A DNA stretch of 64,000 nt from Diplonema japonicum. Taxonomy: Eukaryota > Euglenozoa > Diplonemea > Diplonemida > Diplonemidae. Below are positions 1-11,600 of this stretch, piece by piece. The notes below the pieces were generated by a model that saw only the letters and a list, made by a program, of their open reading frames with translations, ran no database searches and was not told the DNA's origin. How positions within the stretch are numbered: the stretch's first letter is position 1; the number at the start of each line of letters is the position of its first letter. Made by a program: the position numbers and the translations under genes. The stretch lies in the NCBI GenBank assembly GCA_964019335.1, contig OZ025694.1, forward strand, positions 476,324 through 540,323. Direction: 5' to 3'.

Positions 1-1072
1 AGGAAAAAAGAAAAGAGTAGTTTTTTTTAATAGTATTTTTAATAAACAATAATGCTGCTAATTGCCTGGTTTTGTTTTTTGTTTTTTTGTTTTTTTTTTT
101 AATTTTGGACGACTGGAATGAAAAGGGAAAAGGCGTCATAATCTTCTATCAGATTCTGACGCCAGCGCTTCCCAAATAAATGAAGAACGGAAGAAAAAAA
201 GAATATGCTAATATTACGTTAATCGAAAGTGTTCCAAGCAAAAGAGAGGTCAAGTAAATGCACAAGAGGAGGAACACCTTGGGATTCGCTTTTTCTCTCT
301 TTTTTTAAAATTGCTTTTTCTTTTCTTTTTTCTTTTTTTTTCCACAACTGACTGCTATTTTATTTTGTTGTCCCCGCCCGCGAAGCAGAGAAGAAGAATT
401 CAAATAGTTTTGGCCCCATATTTTAATATTATTTTTAAGAGAAAAGAAAAGTCACTTTCTCCTTTTCTTTTCTCACTTTTTCATTCTTTCTTTTTTTTTT
501 TCTTTTTTTTTAAACCACTAAGCCCACAGGCTAATAACCGAAAAAGTCAATTTCCTAAAGAATTCAGAAGAAATGGCAACATTTAACCATTCAAAGTGTT
601 CTTTACATGGATCAGTGACCTCTGGAGACATTCAGGTTCTGAGCAGGCCTTTGACCTTTTGATTTTTGACTCAATACCCTGTTTGGTTAAATACAAAAAT
701 GCACAAAAAATGCATAAAAACACTATTCTAGCCCAGATTTAGCTTGCGTTTCACACCTCTCTTGGCGTCCGGTGGCCTATCGGTGAGTTTCTGGTATTTG
801 TCTGTGTTTCGGGCTCCGATGATCACAGTGAAGCCCCTTCAGGTGGAGTCGAGTATTCCTCACTTTTCCCCAGATTTTAGACCCTTCAAATTCTTAAAAT
901 AATGCTGAAAAGGGCAATTTATGGGTTCTTTTTTTTTCTAATATCATATATTTATGACAGGTGGGTTTAAGGAAAGAAGGGAAAAAGCACCAAGCTGGGG
1001 AGGAGGACGGCAAGACCTAGATGCAGGTAAAGGATGAGAACAAAGGGGCGTCTCACAAAGACCTCCTTTAAC
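1..1072. other. AT-rich spacer, no gene seen
   Basis: Long T and T/C runs with short A-rich stretches. The only open frames are low-complexity translations of pyrimidine tracts, and no domain or RNA gene is recognisable. A segment around 1034-1080 (AAAGGGGCGTCTCACAA, then CTTTAACTCATAT) recurs in diverged form near 22425-22470, so part of this spacer belongs to a dispersed repeat family. Confidence 0.6.
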
Positions 1073-1428
1073 TCATATATATGAGGTCTGTCCGGAAAGA
1101 AATGACAACAAATGACCCATTTACCGACACCGCTTTGTGCTCAGAATTGCGGTCTAAGTGTGTGCACCATATAGGTCACAATGCGCGCCGTTAAATCCCC
1201 CCTTTTTTCGGTCCTCTGTTTCCTCCGGGGGCAACCGATTGCAAGGCCTGCCACCCTCATAGCAAAACAAGCATCGCAATTGAAAAGTCGGCAACAAAAC
1301 ACCATATATGTCATCTTCCTATGGTTGCATGCTGCCCCCCTTTTTTTTTTTTGCTCATAATTAAAAAACAAAAGATTTTCGAAACTGCAAAAAAAGTATT
1401 GACATTTTTTTTTCTGTAAGAGCTCATA
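1073..1428 (-). mobile_element. TIR element, family T1, copy 1
   Basis: About 350 bp bounded by diverged inverted ends related to GAGCTCGTCCGGAAAA...TGTCAACA. The interior (near 1200-1340, reverse orientation) matches the interiors of the elements at 48541-48938 and 55660-56489, including the stretch GGGCAGCATGCAACCATAGG. No transposase frame is present, so this looks like a non-autonomous DNA transposon (MITE-like). The ends are less well kept than in copy 3. Confidence 0.6.
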
Positions 1429-2139
1429 TATATATTTCTTTTTTTTTCTTCTTCCATTTTCTAAGGTTTTTTTTTTTTTTTCCAAACAAGATTAAAAAGG
1501 GGGGCAACACCGTAGTACGGGTTATAAACTTTCTTCAGGTTTCTACCCGGTGCGTACAAACAAAAAAGAAGCCTTTTTTTCTTTTTTCTTTTGTATTTAA
1601 CAAGTACCGCTCAGTTTCTTGTAAGAGCAAAAAAAGAGTAGTGGTAGCATGCGGTATGCCCTAGAATTTATACCGTGTGCAAACACAAAAGCTAAAAACT
1701 AACTCTTTTTTTTTTTTTCTTTTTTTTTTCCCTGTTTTTTTTTCTTCCCTCCCTTTTTTTCTCCTATGTTGGAGTCGTCTCTGGACAACGGTATAGTTTT
1801 GTATGCACCGACAATGGTTCCTTTCTTTTTTTTTTTTTCTCTTTCTTTTTCCCCCCTCCTCCCTCTTCACGTAGCTTGTCCCCGTAGTCAGCACCCAGTT
1901 TGTGGTTTTTATGACTTTCAGAGACCCTTCAGACGTCAGAAGCTATTTAATACTACAGGGAGTCTCAGGGAGTCTCAGGGTATCTCTACCTGGCAACGTG
2001 TGTAGAATGATGAAATGAAGGTCCGCAGGTTACATTACAATACGTTCCCCTTTTTTCGTTTTTCCTCAAGGAAGTTTAATATTCGCATTGTGGTCAGAAT
2101 GCATACAACTCCGACAGATTATAGGGGAAAAGAAAGACT
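1429..2139. other. Pyrimidine-rich spacer
   Basis: T/C runs (for example 1700-1760 and 1825-1865) separate short mixed-composition stretches. No coding frame is convincing. The last 80 bases lead into the putative signal-peptide start at 2140 of the following pseudogene. Confidence 0.5.
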
Positions 2140-3355
2140 ATGTTGCTGCTTAGCCTGCTGGCCATGTGTGCCGCGTCGACCTCCCCTGACCCCGTGAGGG
2201 CCGCAGTGATGTCTGTCTTGGTCGCCCGTCTCTGGGACACCGTCATCAGTTCCTGTCTCGGTTCCACCGGCGTCCGGTTCGCCTGGCTCTAGGGTACCCG
2301 TCTCAACAGCACCTGCCTCGACCCCACCGAGCTCTTGGTCACCTGACTCCGGCACACCGTCGTCATCAGTTCCTGTTTCGGTCCCTCCCAGCTCTTGGTC
2401 ACCTGTCTCTGGGACACCTTCATCTGCAGTACCTGTTTCGGTCCCTCCCAGCTCTTGGTCACCTGTCTCTGGGACACCTTCATCTGCAGTACCTGTTTCG
2501 GTCACACCTACATCCGGATCACCCGACTCTAGGGCGCCGATCCCTCCGAACTCTGGAGCACCGTCATTAGCACCAGCTTCGACCCCTCCGAGCTCTTGGT
2601 CACCTGACTCTGGTGCACCGTCATCATCAGTTCCTGGTTCTGGGACACCTTCAACATCAGTTCCAATTTCTGTCCCACCTACATCCGGAGCACCTTCATC
2701 AGTTCCTGTCTCGATTCCTCCCAGCTCATGGTCACCGAACTCTGGGGCACCTGTTTCGACTCCACCGACTCTTGGACACCTTCAACACCGGTTCCTGTCT
2801 CGGTTCCTCCAACATCCGAATCACCGAGCTCTGCGGCACCTTCATCAACACCGAGCTCTTGGTCACCTGACTCTAGGACACCAACATCCGGGTCACCTGC
2901 TTCGACCCCTCCCAGCTCTTGGTCACCAGACTCTGGAGCACCGATCCCGCCGAGCTCTTGGTCACCTGACTCTGGGACACCACCATCCGGGTCACCTGCT
3001 TCGACTCCTCCCAGCTCTTGGTCACCTGACTCCGGGGCACCGTCATCTTCAGTTCCTGTCCCTCCCAGCTCTTGGTCGCCTGTCTCTGGGGCACCGTCAT
3101 CAGTTCCTGTCTCTGGTGTACCAGTGCCTACCTCTGGTCCTGCCCCCTCGCTGGGTGCCAAGTACTGGTGTGCCTTCATCAGTTCCTCTCCCTCCTAGCG
3201 AAATTGCTGTTGTGGCTGCGTCTGTGTCAGGGCTGCTATTTGTTGGTGCAGTCGCCTTCACCGTCTACCGCAGGACACGAGCCTTGCAGTACTACGCAGC
3301 CATCAGCCTGGAGCCAGGGACTCCCTACGATGAGATGGAGCAGGCACTGGAGTGA
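2140..3355 (+). pseudogene. Ser/Pro/Thr-repeat type I surface protein, frameshifted
   Basis: The order is that of a mucin-like cell-surface protein. A signal-peptide start at 2140 reads MLLLSLLAMCAAS. A long stalk of imperfect repeats around SSWSPDSGTPSS follows (about 2216-3180). One transmembrane helix (around VVAASVSGLLFVGAVAFTV) comes next, then a short cytoplasmic tail ending in MEQALE and a stop at 3353-3355. The parts lie in different + frames: signal peptide in one, repeats 2216-2790 in a second, repeats 2790-3180 back in the first, TM and tail in the second again. At least three shifts are therefore needed. No intron with plausible ends explains them, so a decayed gene or assembly errors in the repeats are likeliest. 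The opposite strand is also open across the repeats (Glu/Gly-rich), but lacks signal and TM segments. The 3' end is duplicated at 11637. Confidence 0.6.
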
Positions 3356-4400
3356 GCAGCACAACTTTCCTGACATCAACAACAAAGAAAGGCGGAAGTA
3401 AAAAGAATTGAAAAGCAGCCGAACCTACGTTCCGAATAACAAAAAAAACAAAAATAAAAACAACCGCAAACACGATAAGCAGATTTTGATTTTTCCACTT
3501 AAAATCGTGGCAAGCCGCAACCTTCCAAATGTTTGCGTGTCTTCCCGAGGGTTCATCATGGTTGTCGTGTTCGCGAGCTTTTTTTTTATTTTAAATAATC
3601 TTAAATCTCTCTTTTTAAAAAACTGAACTTTAGTGAACAAGCTCCCCACCCATGTGAAGCGAAGCAAGTCGTACTAGTTAACCACTGCAAGGCCAATGTG
3701 CTGTGTTCCTTGTATACCTTTGTAATGTCGTATGTAATTTTCCATGAATCTATCGACCATCAAACACCCGCGTTAGGCTTTCTCCTAGATTACAACATCC
3801 TAGTTTGAGGCAGCCTTCCAAGCACCCCTATCTTCTTCTGTTTCTTAAAGTGAATAAAGCCCTTCGTTGCACGCCGCCGTGTTTGTTGTGTACAGGAAAC
3901 ACGGATCGAAGTGCAAGCGAGTGGGGCAGCGTTTTAGTTGCTTTCTCTTTTATTATTACTTCGCCGGGAGTAATTATTCAGGGCAGCAAGACCTTTGGCC
4001 GGGTCTAGGTGCGTAACGACACCTCCCCTTAAGCGAGTCATTTCAGGGGGGGTGACGGGTGCTCGGCGGAGAGACAAGAATAAGGCAGACCTTGGCTGTC
4101 ACCAGCTGTTCCAAGCAGAGCAACTGTCACCATGCTATCATGTTACTTATGGTACACCAGAAGCCGACTGTGGTAGTCGTACTGAGCGCCGTTTGTCTTG
4201 TGTCACATTAAAAGATCGAGTTTCTTGTTTTCCTCTCTCTTTTGTTCTTCTTTTTTATCCCACACCTTCTTTTTTTTAGAGCATTGCACGATCCTCTTTC
4301 AGTATAGAGGCTGCATGCCTACACAGCTGACCTTACTCATGAATTCAACAACATTCATTTTATGCGGGCCGTTGCTAACCACTTCGTTCCTATCATAGTG
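3229..4400 (+). repeat. Segmental duplication, copy A (5' part)
   Basis: From GGGCTGCTATTTG near 3230 onward, through the last codons of the surface-protein pseudogene and its 3' spacer, the sequence is nearly identical to 11637-12560. Copy A carries about 170 extra bases (roughly 3890-4060) relative to copy B. Homology resumes at 6096-6850 (against 12567-13090), so the segment holding the HPP gene is either inserted here or deleted from copy B. Confidence 0.8.
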
Positions 4401-5267
4401 AATTTTATTTTCGTTGACCCCCCCCCCCCCCCCCACTCACTCTTAAAACACACACCAACCTTCGCAGGCCTTCTTCTTTTTATTTTCTTCAAAGATGAAG
4501 ATGAATGGTCGTTGACGGGTGGAACGTCTGGTCTGGAGAGGCAGTTGTGAGGATGATGTTCGAGACACAAGCCAGGCCAAGGTGATCACGCTGAAGACGT
4601 GTAATGAAGCGCACCCACAAGGGTGAGGGGCTTCCAGTGCAGCACATGACGGTGTCAGGACTGGTGGAATGTTGCAGACGGCATCACGTTTGCAAAGCAT
4701 AGACGAAGACATGCACGCAGATGTCAGATCGATGGTGCTGTAGGGGAGGTCATCACTAGGCTAGGGCCCCGAAGAACATTGCCAAACCCTTTACAGGGCA
4801 GTGCTGACCGGACAAGGTACGCCATGGGAATCTTGAGGGACCCTTCATTCTTTCCGTTTTAAAACCAAAGACAAAAGAAAAGAAAAAAGAGGATTCGTCA
4901 ACGAGTCAACGATCTGACCTTTTTTATATTACAGTATTTTGCTTTTTGTTATGCATCCTGACCCTCCAGTCTGCTTTTTTAAAACTGTACTTCTCTCGGT
5001 CCATCCGGTGAGCTTGCCGTCCCACGCCTCGCCTCTCGGGTCTGACAGCCTTCGGGTGGCGATCCCCATGGATCCGAATACCTTCTTCGTGCGCTCCCTT
5101 TATCGGGTTTCCAGAAAAAAGAGTTGGTTGATTGTTGTTTGTGATGGGGGTTAACCTGTAGAAGGATAAGCCCAACAATGCTACCACTACTCTTTTTAGC
5201 ACTAACAATTCACTATCAATATATTGTTTTCTAAAAAAGAAAAAGGAAAATAAAATATGCTCAAAAG
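4401..5267. other. Spacer between duplication block and HPP gene
   Basis: Contains a C run (4421-4436) and a GC-balanced stretch at 4480-4800 with short frames on both strands. None has a recognisable domain. One + frame ends in DEDEWSLTGGTSGLERQL near 4550 and could be a relic exon, but nothing supports it further. Confidence 0.4.
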
Positions 5268-5921
5268 ATGGCTCAGAAGGTGAACGAACCAGATATTGAA
5301 GAAGGGGATGAGCTAGCGGTTTCATGGGAGTGTCCTTTAGCTTGGGTTGGATGGGCAGAATTCTTCAGAAGATGGGCCGGCAAGGAGAGGTACTGGAAAC
5401 AAGGGGTTCCGTGGTGCGACAGGTTGTTGGATGGGCTTTTATCGTTCTTTGGAGCCTTTGTGAGCTTGTGTTTACTGTGCTGGCTGCACTTCCATTCAGA
5501 TCCTTTGGAAGGCCAGCTCTTTGTGGCGTCGTTTGGTGCGAGTGCGGTGATGATCTACGCTGCCCCAGAGGCTCCTATGTCGCAACCTTGGAATTTCCTT
5601 TTCGGGCACTTCATATCAGCCTTTACTGGTTTATGTGTTCGTGCTGCCTTTGACTATAATGAGGACTTGCGGTTTGTGGCGGCGCCCTTGGCATGCTCAC
5701 TGACCTTGTTCGTGCAGCACATCTTCCTGTGTGTTCACCCCCCTGGGGGCGCGACAGCTATGCTGGTTAACGTCACCCCCATCACCACAAGGTGGAACGG
5801 CTTTTGGTTTCTAGTTGCTCCTGTCTCCCTTAGCCTCACGGTACTCTTTATCATCGGCCTCATAGTGAACAATTTTGCACGCCGCAGGCAGTACCCTCAC
5901 AAGTGGGCCAGCTTTTTGTGA
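5268..5921 (+). CDS. HPP-family integral membrane protein
   Basis: A 217-residue protein with an acidic N-terminus and about four to five hydrophobic segments. The family signature HPPGGATA lies near residue 160, after FGASAVMIYAAPEAPMSQP, which matches the conserved first half of the HPP domain. HPP proteins are small polytopic membrane proteins found in bacteria, algae and plants; some plant members are linked to nitrite transport in plastids. No transport substrate can be read from this sequence. It starts at the first ATG after an A-rich leader, in frame with the domain, and ends in a basic tail before the stop. No intron is needed. It sits alone between two blocks of a segmental duplication and is missing from the second copy of that block, so it may have arrived there by insertion. 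Confidence 0.85.
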   Translation: MAQKVNEPDIEEGDELAVSWECPLAWVGWAEFFRRWAGKERYWKQGVPWCDRLLDGLLSFFGAFVSLCLLCWLHFHSDPLEGQLFVASFGASAVMIYAAPEAPMSQPWNFLFGHFISAFTGLCVRAAFDYNEDLRFVAAPLACSLTLFVQHIFLCVHPPGGATAMLVNVTPITTRWNGFWFLVAPVSLSLTVLFIIGLIVNNFARRRQYPHKWASFL

Positions 5922-7900
5922 GCGTCTTTTTTAAATGTTAAATGTCTTCTTTTTTTTTTTTCTTTTGCAAGAACGAGTCATTTGACGTGTCTAAACAAAA
6001 GGGACGTGTTTTTCGGGTACAAACTTCTTCTCCAGGTTTTACCCGGTACCGTACCCTTCAAACAACGGGTTCCTCTTTTGTAGAGCACGGTTAAGAAATG
6101 ATAATAGACTTGTTTCTCTTTGTGCCGAGTAAGGATTTACTTCTACCGGCTTTTTTTACCTTTGCTTTCCCCCTTTACTACGGGCGAAAAACAAAAAAGA
6201 AAAAAAAAAAAAAAAAAACGACAGGTTTTTACCAAGGTGTCTCCAAGCGCAGGAAACGGTCACGTTTCATTGCACTTGCCAAAAAGAAGTGTGGCTAGGG
6301 CGGGAACGGCCGACCAATAAACTTTTATGACGGTTTTGCGGATGATGTCCATGAGCATCCACAAGGCCAGAAACACATAGGTATCCACCGTGAAGTCAAA
6401 GTAGGGGTGAAGGAGGCAGATTTTGCCGGAACAGACCGAGCGCAGAAACATATACCTTAAAAGAATGGTTTTTCTTTTTTCTTTTTTTTTTCCCCTTGCT
6501 AACTCCCTGAAAAAAAAAGGAAGGAAAAAAAAGAGAAAAAACCTTGCTTTTTTTTTTTTTTTGTGATCTTCCTATTCGTCAGTTTTTTGATCGAAGCAGT
6601 TCTTTGAATCAAAATCTCTTTGTTTTTTTTTCTTTCTTTTTTTTTTTTAACGCACCATATCTCTAAAACCCGTTAAGAAAGGTCCTAAGTGAAGTAGCTC
6701 TATGCGCTATAGAGGACTTCTTGTGAAAGATCTTGAGAAATCCTGCAAAGGTTGGCTTGAGAAGATTTTGACATTTCACGGAGGCAGGGGAGGTCCTGTG
6801 GTTTCGTTTTTGAATTTTCGAAGAAGATTGTGGTCACTCTTGCAGGAGTAGAGTGACGAACCTCCCAGGGGTTTTACAGTAATTCTTTTTTTTTAAAGCC
6901 CAAACACCCCCTCCACTGCCCAAATAAAGGGATTATTCGGGCCCCCCTTAGTTTTTTATTTGCCACGTTGCATTGGTGACTAGCACCCCCGGAACGGAAG
7001 GGGGTCAACGGGGTTTAGAGATATGGGGCGTTAATAAATTATTATTCAATTGCATATTTGAGCAGAAATAATAACTAGAACTTTGCCACGCCTCTTTATT
7101 AGGTTTGTATTTTGTCTTTTTTGTTTTAAAACAATATTATTGTCGAGACTAAAAACTAGTTGATGGCAGCGTAATGAGCTATTTTATTAGGTAAAATCCC
7201 GCTCGTGCGCACAAACAAAAGCCGAAAAGACCAATACGACAGTTCAAAACTATTATTTTTTGTGGATTGCGTTGCTAACCCCCACCCCCCACCCCCATCA
7301 TTATGAACTCAAATGTCCTTCTCTTTTGTCACATGGTGTGCTACATTCAACGAGACGATTTATCGCCCACCACTCTCTCCGTTTCTTTTTCAGGCGTCCT
7401 GCCACATACCGCAGGTACCCTTAAATGTCTCTTTTTTTTTTTTTTTTTTCTTTTCAAGGGGCAGCAAGACCTTTAGGTAACGACACCTCCCCTTAAGCGA
7501 GTCACGTCGGCGAGCAACTGTCACCAAGGCACAAACAGACCAGACCTGTATGGAGCCGTACGCACAGCACTTTTTCAGATTTTGCTGCGTTCGCCGACAA
7601 CGTAGGGGAGGCACCGCACAAGTTAGAAGCTCATTCCAATGTGTCGGAGGACTACAAGCACACCCATGCGCCGTTTGACTTGTGTCACCTTGACGTTAAA
7701 AAATCGAGTTTTTTCGCGCACAACACAAATGCTTTAACAATATTTTTGTCGAGACTAAAAACTAGTTGATGGCAGCGTAATGAGCTATTTTATTAGGGTA
7801 AACTTCCGCTCGTGCGGCAAGAATGAAAAGTGCCAAAACTAGTTTTTTTTTTTTTTTTTCCCTCTTCTTTTCAGCGCAAAAAAACGCAGTTCTGTTTTCT
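5922..7900. other. Spacer with duplicated blocks and repeat fragments
   Basis: Positions 6096-6850 are the second part of duplication copy A (against 12567-13090). Positions 7131-7215 and 7736-7815 are two fragments of the palindromic repeat family seen in full at 40855. Positions 7393-7440 carry the motif CCACATACCGCAGGTACCC, also at 50150. Positions 7455-7700 resemble 3985-4215 and 24860-24980. No gene of its own is visible. Confidence 0.6.
6246..6449. repeat. About 190-bp insertion inside duplication copy A
   Basis: Copy B (near 12750) reads straight through GAGCGCAGAAAC. Copy A has AAGCGCAGGAAAC, about 190 extra bases, then GAGCGCAGAAAC again. That is the layout of an insertion with a 12-13 base target duplication. 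The minus strand of the insert is open and encodes a hydrophobic segment (around DTYVFLALWMLMDIIRK), so it may be a captured piece of a membrane-protein gene. Confidence 0.5.
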
Positions 7901-7910
7901 CCCCCCCCCC

Positions 7911-8102
7911 CCCCCCTAGGGCTATGCTGGCATGGAAACGCGTTTCCATGCATTTTTTGAAAAAAAGGGAAACGGAAACGGATACGGAAACGTTTCCTTA
8001 TGTTTCCTTAAGAAGGAAGCCGTTTCCATAAGAATTTTGAAAAGTATGGAAACGGAAACGGAAACGTTTCTACGTTTCCTGCCAGCATAGCCCTAGGGGG
8101 GG
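7911..8102. mobile_element. Small TIR element with GGAAACG repeats
   Basis: About 190 bp with 22-bp inverted ends reading CCTAGGGCTATGCTGGCA on the left and its complement on the right. The interior is built of GGAAACG/CGTTTCC units arranged as further short palindromes. There is no coding frame. It abuts the larger inverted repeat at 8120. Confidence 0.7.
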
Positions 8103-8119
8103 TCATAAGGGGGTCGTTA

Positions 8120-8467
8120 TTTGCCCTTTTTCAGGCTCTTCGTCAAGGGCATTTTGGGCCCTTAAAAAAACTGTAACCACCCCAAAAGTGCCCACAAATC
8201 ACCCAAACCCCCGTTTCCCGATGGTTTCCGGCCCCAGAAGTGCCCAGAATCATGTTCTAATTTTGGGGCCCCCGTTTGGTACTTTCCCTATGTAATCCTA
8301 GGGAACATAAAATAGGGGCCCCAAAATTAGAACATGATTCTGGGCACTTCTGGGGCCGGAAACCATCGGGAAACGGGGGTTTGGGTGATTTGTGGGCACT
8401 TTTGGGGTGGTTACAGTTTTTTTAAGGGCCCAAAATGCCCTTGACGAAGAGCCTGAAAAAGGGCAAA
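8120..8467. repeat. Perfect 153-bp inverted repeat (fold-back)
   Basis: Arms 8120-8272 and 8315-8467 are exact reverse complements as read base by base. The 42-base loop contains its own short stem (TCCCTA/TAGGGA). Either strand's transcript could fold into a very long hairpin. The right arm ends about 140 bases before the ATG of the ABCA-like gene. No coding frame or transposase is associated, so a fold-back or MITE-type element is likely. Confidence 0.9.
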
Positions 8468-8608
8468 AAGTGGCCCTTTTTAAGGACCATATGACCCCCC
8501 CTACCCCCGTTCTTTTCCACTTTTTTATCGATTACAAAAAGACTACAGGCACCGACAAACGCCCACAAAAGAAAAAACAGGTCCCCCCCCCCCTTTTTTT
8601 TCGACACA

Positions 8609-11600
8609 ATGAAACCAACGGAAACCACAATCGGTGGAGATAAGAAGCCGGGTTTCTGGGAGAGTGTCAATCTCGCGATGACAAAGAACGCGCGGCTCAA
8701 GCTGCGTTCGCTGAAGACCCCCGCAGTTGTAATACTGCCTGCCTTGATAGCGGCACTGCTTGCTACTACCTTATCGTCCCAGAGCTTCGACGACAGCGAG
8801 CACCTGGAGGACCATATTGATGTTGATTCATATTTCCGTCCATGGATGTGCACGCGACACAACAAGGCAGAGCCTGCAGGGTACGCTCGCTGTCCAGATA
8901 ACCCGCCGGAGTGGCACTGCCTGGGCAACCTCTGCTTGAACAGCTCGCTCTCCGACAACAAGACCCTCAACACCGTCCTTCGTCCATGGTTCGGGATGAC
9001 GAGCTCCTCCACTGTCCCGTGCTTCGACGTCGTAGCGTTGTGGAGACACTTTGCGCAGATGATAAAGCTCCCTGGCGAGAGCAGAGAAGGCGTCAGCCTC
9101 CCTAATGCACTTCGGTCAGGAAAGAAAATCAGCGTGCATGGGGATTCTACGTTAGTTGCGAGATTTGATGACTGGTTCATCAGCAACTCTTACACGTACC
9201 AGTTCGTTCGGTCGTTGAAGTTTTCCGCAGAAAAGGAAGCAACGGAGTACGCGACCTCCCGTGCAGGGTTGAGCAAGATGTGGGCGGTGGTTGTGCTGAA
9301 CGGCCCTGCCGATTACACTATCCGGATGAACAGTACGTCTACACCCTCCACTGCTGCTTCCACCGCTTCCGGGAAGGGGTTTAATGAACAGTTTCGCGCG
9401 TACCTCGGTGGGGGGTTTCTGACCATCCAGAGCCTCATCAACCGCAACCTCACAGGGACCGCCGCCTCTGACGAGCCCCTCCTCGTTCCCATGCCCGTGC
9501 AGGGATACCGCACCGACACCTTCTTGGCGGATGTTGGTGGATTCCTGCCGGTGTTGACGCTGGCTTTTGTTTACTCCTTCACACAGCTTGTGTCAGACAT
9601 CGTGAGGGAAAAGGAGATGGGCACCCGTGAAGCAATGCGTGTCGTGGGGTTGCCCGCTTCGGTTTTCAATATTTCCTGGCTCTTCACTGGGATGATTCAG
9701 ATGGTGCTCGCCAGCTTTCTTGCCGCTGCCGTGGTGGCCGCCTCCTTCCCGATCGAAACGAGCTGTTGCCTCACCCTCGTTCTGTTCATAAGCTACGGGC
9801 TGTCGTTGGCGGCGGCCGGGGTCCTGCTATCGGTGCTGTTTTCTAAGGCGTCGCATGCGGGCCTCGTGAGCCCTGTGGTGTACCTCATGTGCACGATACC
9901 CTCATTCGTCGTGAGTGACCCTTCCATGTTGACGCAGTACAGCCTGTCCTGCTGCAGCACTTACGCCTTCGGGCGGGCACTGGCGCTGCTCTTTAACACG
10001 GCAGAGAATGGCAACACGACGGAGGAGGAAGCGTCGTACTCGGTGATGGCCGCGCTGGCCTGTATTTGGTGCGACACGGCTCTGTACCTCCAGCTGGCCG
10101 TGTGGTTGGACGAACAAAACCTTGACAACTACGTTCCCTTCGACTTCAGCTGGAACAACGCCCTATGGGACAACATGACATGCTCAGAGCACTTGCGCTA
10201 CTACGCTTCTCTAGAGGGAGTGCACAGCACGGAGCTGGATGACCACGTAGACGGCATCCTGGAGAGGCTAGGGATGGGGGGTGACAAGGACACTTATTCC
10301 GCGGTGCTGACAACTGAAATGAGACACAAGCTGGGTACAGGGGTCTCACAGATGGGAAACTCGAAATTCCTGACGCAGGATGTTGAACTGCAACCGACGG
10401 CAGCCTCCGAACCGGGCCTTGCAAACATAAACCCCACACAGCAAGAGGTGGAAGACACCCATACTGCTGCCTTCCAGGTACTGCTGCCTGCTATCGTAGT
10501 GCTGTACACACTGCTACTGGTGACTCTATCTAATGCAGATCTTCCACCTTTGGAACTCGTTAAGTACGAAAGGAACTCAATCTTTCCGGTGTCGGCGCAC
10601 AGCATGTACGCTGGGAAAGGAATAATCCAAGGTGTGGAACCAATGCCAGGTGAGTACAAAAGCGCTGCCGACATGAGCAAGTACCTGCTTCGCAGGGAAA
10701 GCTCCGTTGGTTGCTGGCAGGCACTGTTCGAAGCAGATGATAATACACAAACGGCGTTTTTCAACACAAGCAGTCTGCACAGCCTGCCCATCATGCTAAA
10801 TGGGTACGCCTCCATGCGTTACCAGCAGCGATGGCACAACGAAGGCATCCGGGTCATGAGCCACCCTCTCCCATACGGTGATACGGAACACGGGACGGAC
10901 ATGTTGGCAATGATGGTGGCGGTGTGTGTTGTGCTGCCATTGTGCATTGTACCAGCAAGCTACGCGGCACATGAATTGAAGGCTGAGTTCTGGCCGTCAG
11001 GTTTCTCTAGACACGTGTTGATATCTGCTGCGTCAGCTTTTCTCGTTGTAACGATATTCTTCATGTTCGGACGAGTGGAGTACACAGGGAGCTTGGAGGC
11101 GTACTGTGCTATCGTGTTGTTGTTGTCCTTGTACGGGTTGGCCTCGTTGCTGATGGCGTGCGTTGTGTCTTGTTTCGGGGGGCAGGACGCGATGCTGCTG
11201 GTGAATGTGGTGTCGGGTTTCGTGCTGCCCGTTGCGGTCACAATATTGCGGATGATTGGTTCAACGCCAGAGACAGTGCTGGTGATGAGGTTTGTATTTC
11301 GTGTAGTGCCAGCATTCTGCCTTGGGGATGGTGTCCTCGCGATGGCCCTGCAACTAGCAGCCCCTCTTTCCATGGAAGTGGTGGGATGGGATGCTGTTGC
11401 ACTGTGTGTGATGCTCCCCTTGTTTGCTGTTCTCGCCTTTCGCATATCGGAAAATGCTGAGGACGGGCTGGGACGGGTTCGCAGGGTGGAGGTATTCAGC
11501 AGCGACTTCGATCTGTTCGTGGATGCCGACAGCGAGACTGTTTTCAAAGACAAGGAGAAGGTGAAGGTGTACCCGGAGCACAAGTTGAACTTGATGGACG

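Noticed and set aside
311-586. 91-codon Phe-rich frame
   Set aside because: Translation of T/C runs.
2119-3179. Minus-strand Glu/Gly-rich repeat protein
   Set aside because: Open only because of repeat composition. The + strand carries signal peptide, TM helix and the conserved tail.
8422-9186. 254-codon minus-strand frame over the ABCA start
   Set aside because: Antisense shadow of the ABCA-like gene and one arm of the inverted repeat. No domain.
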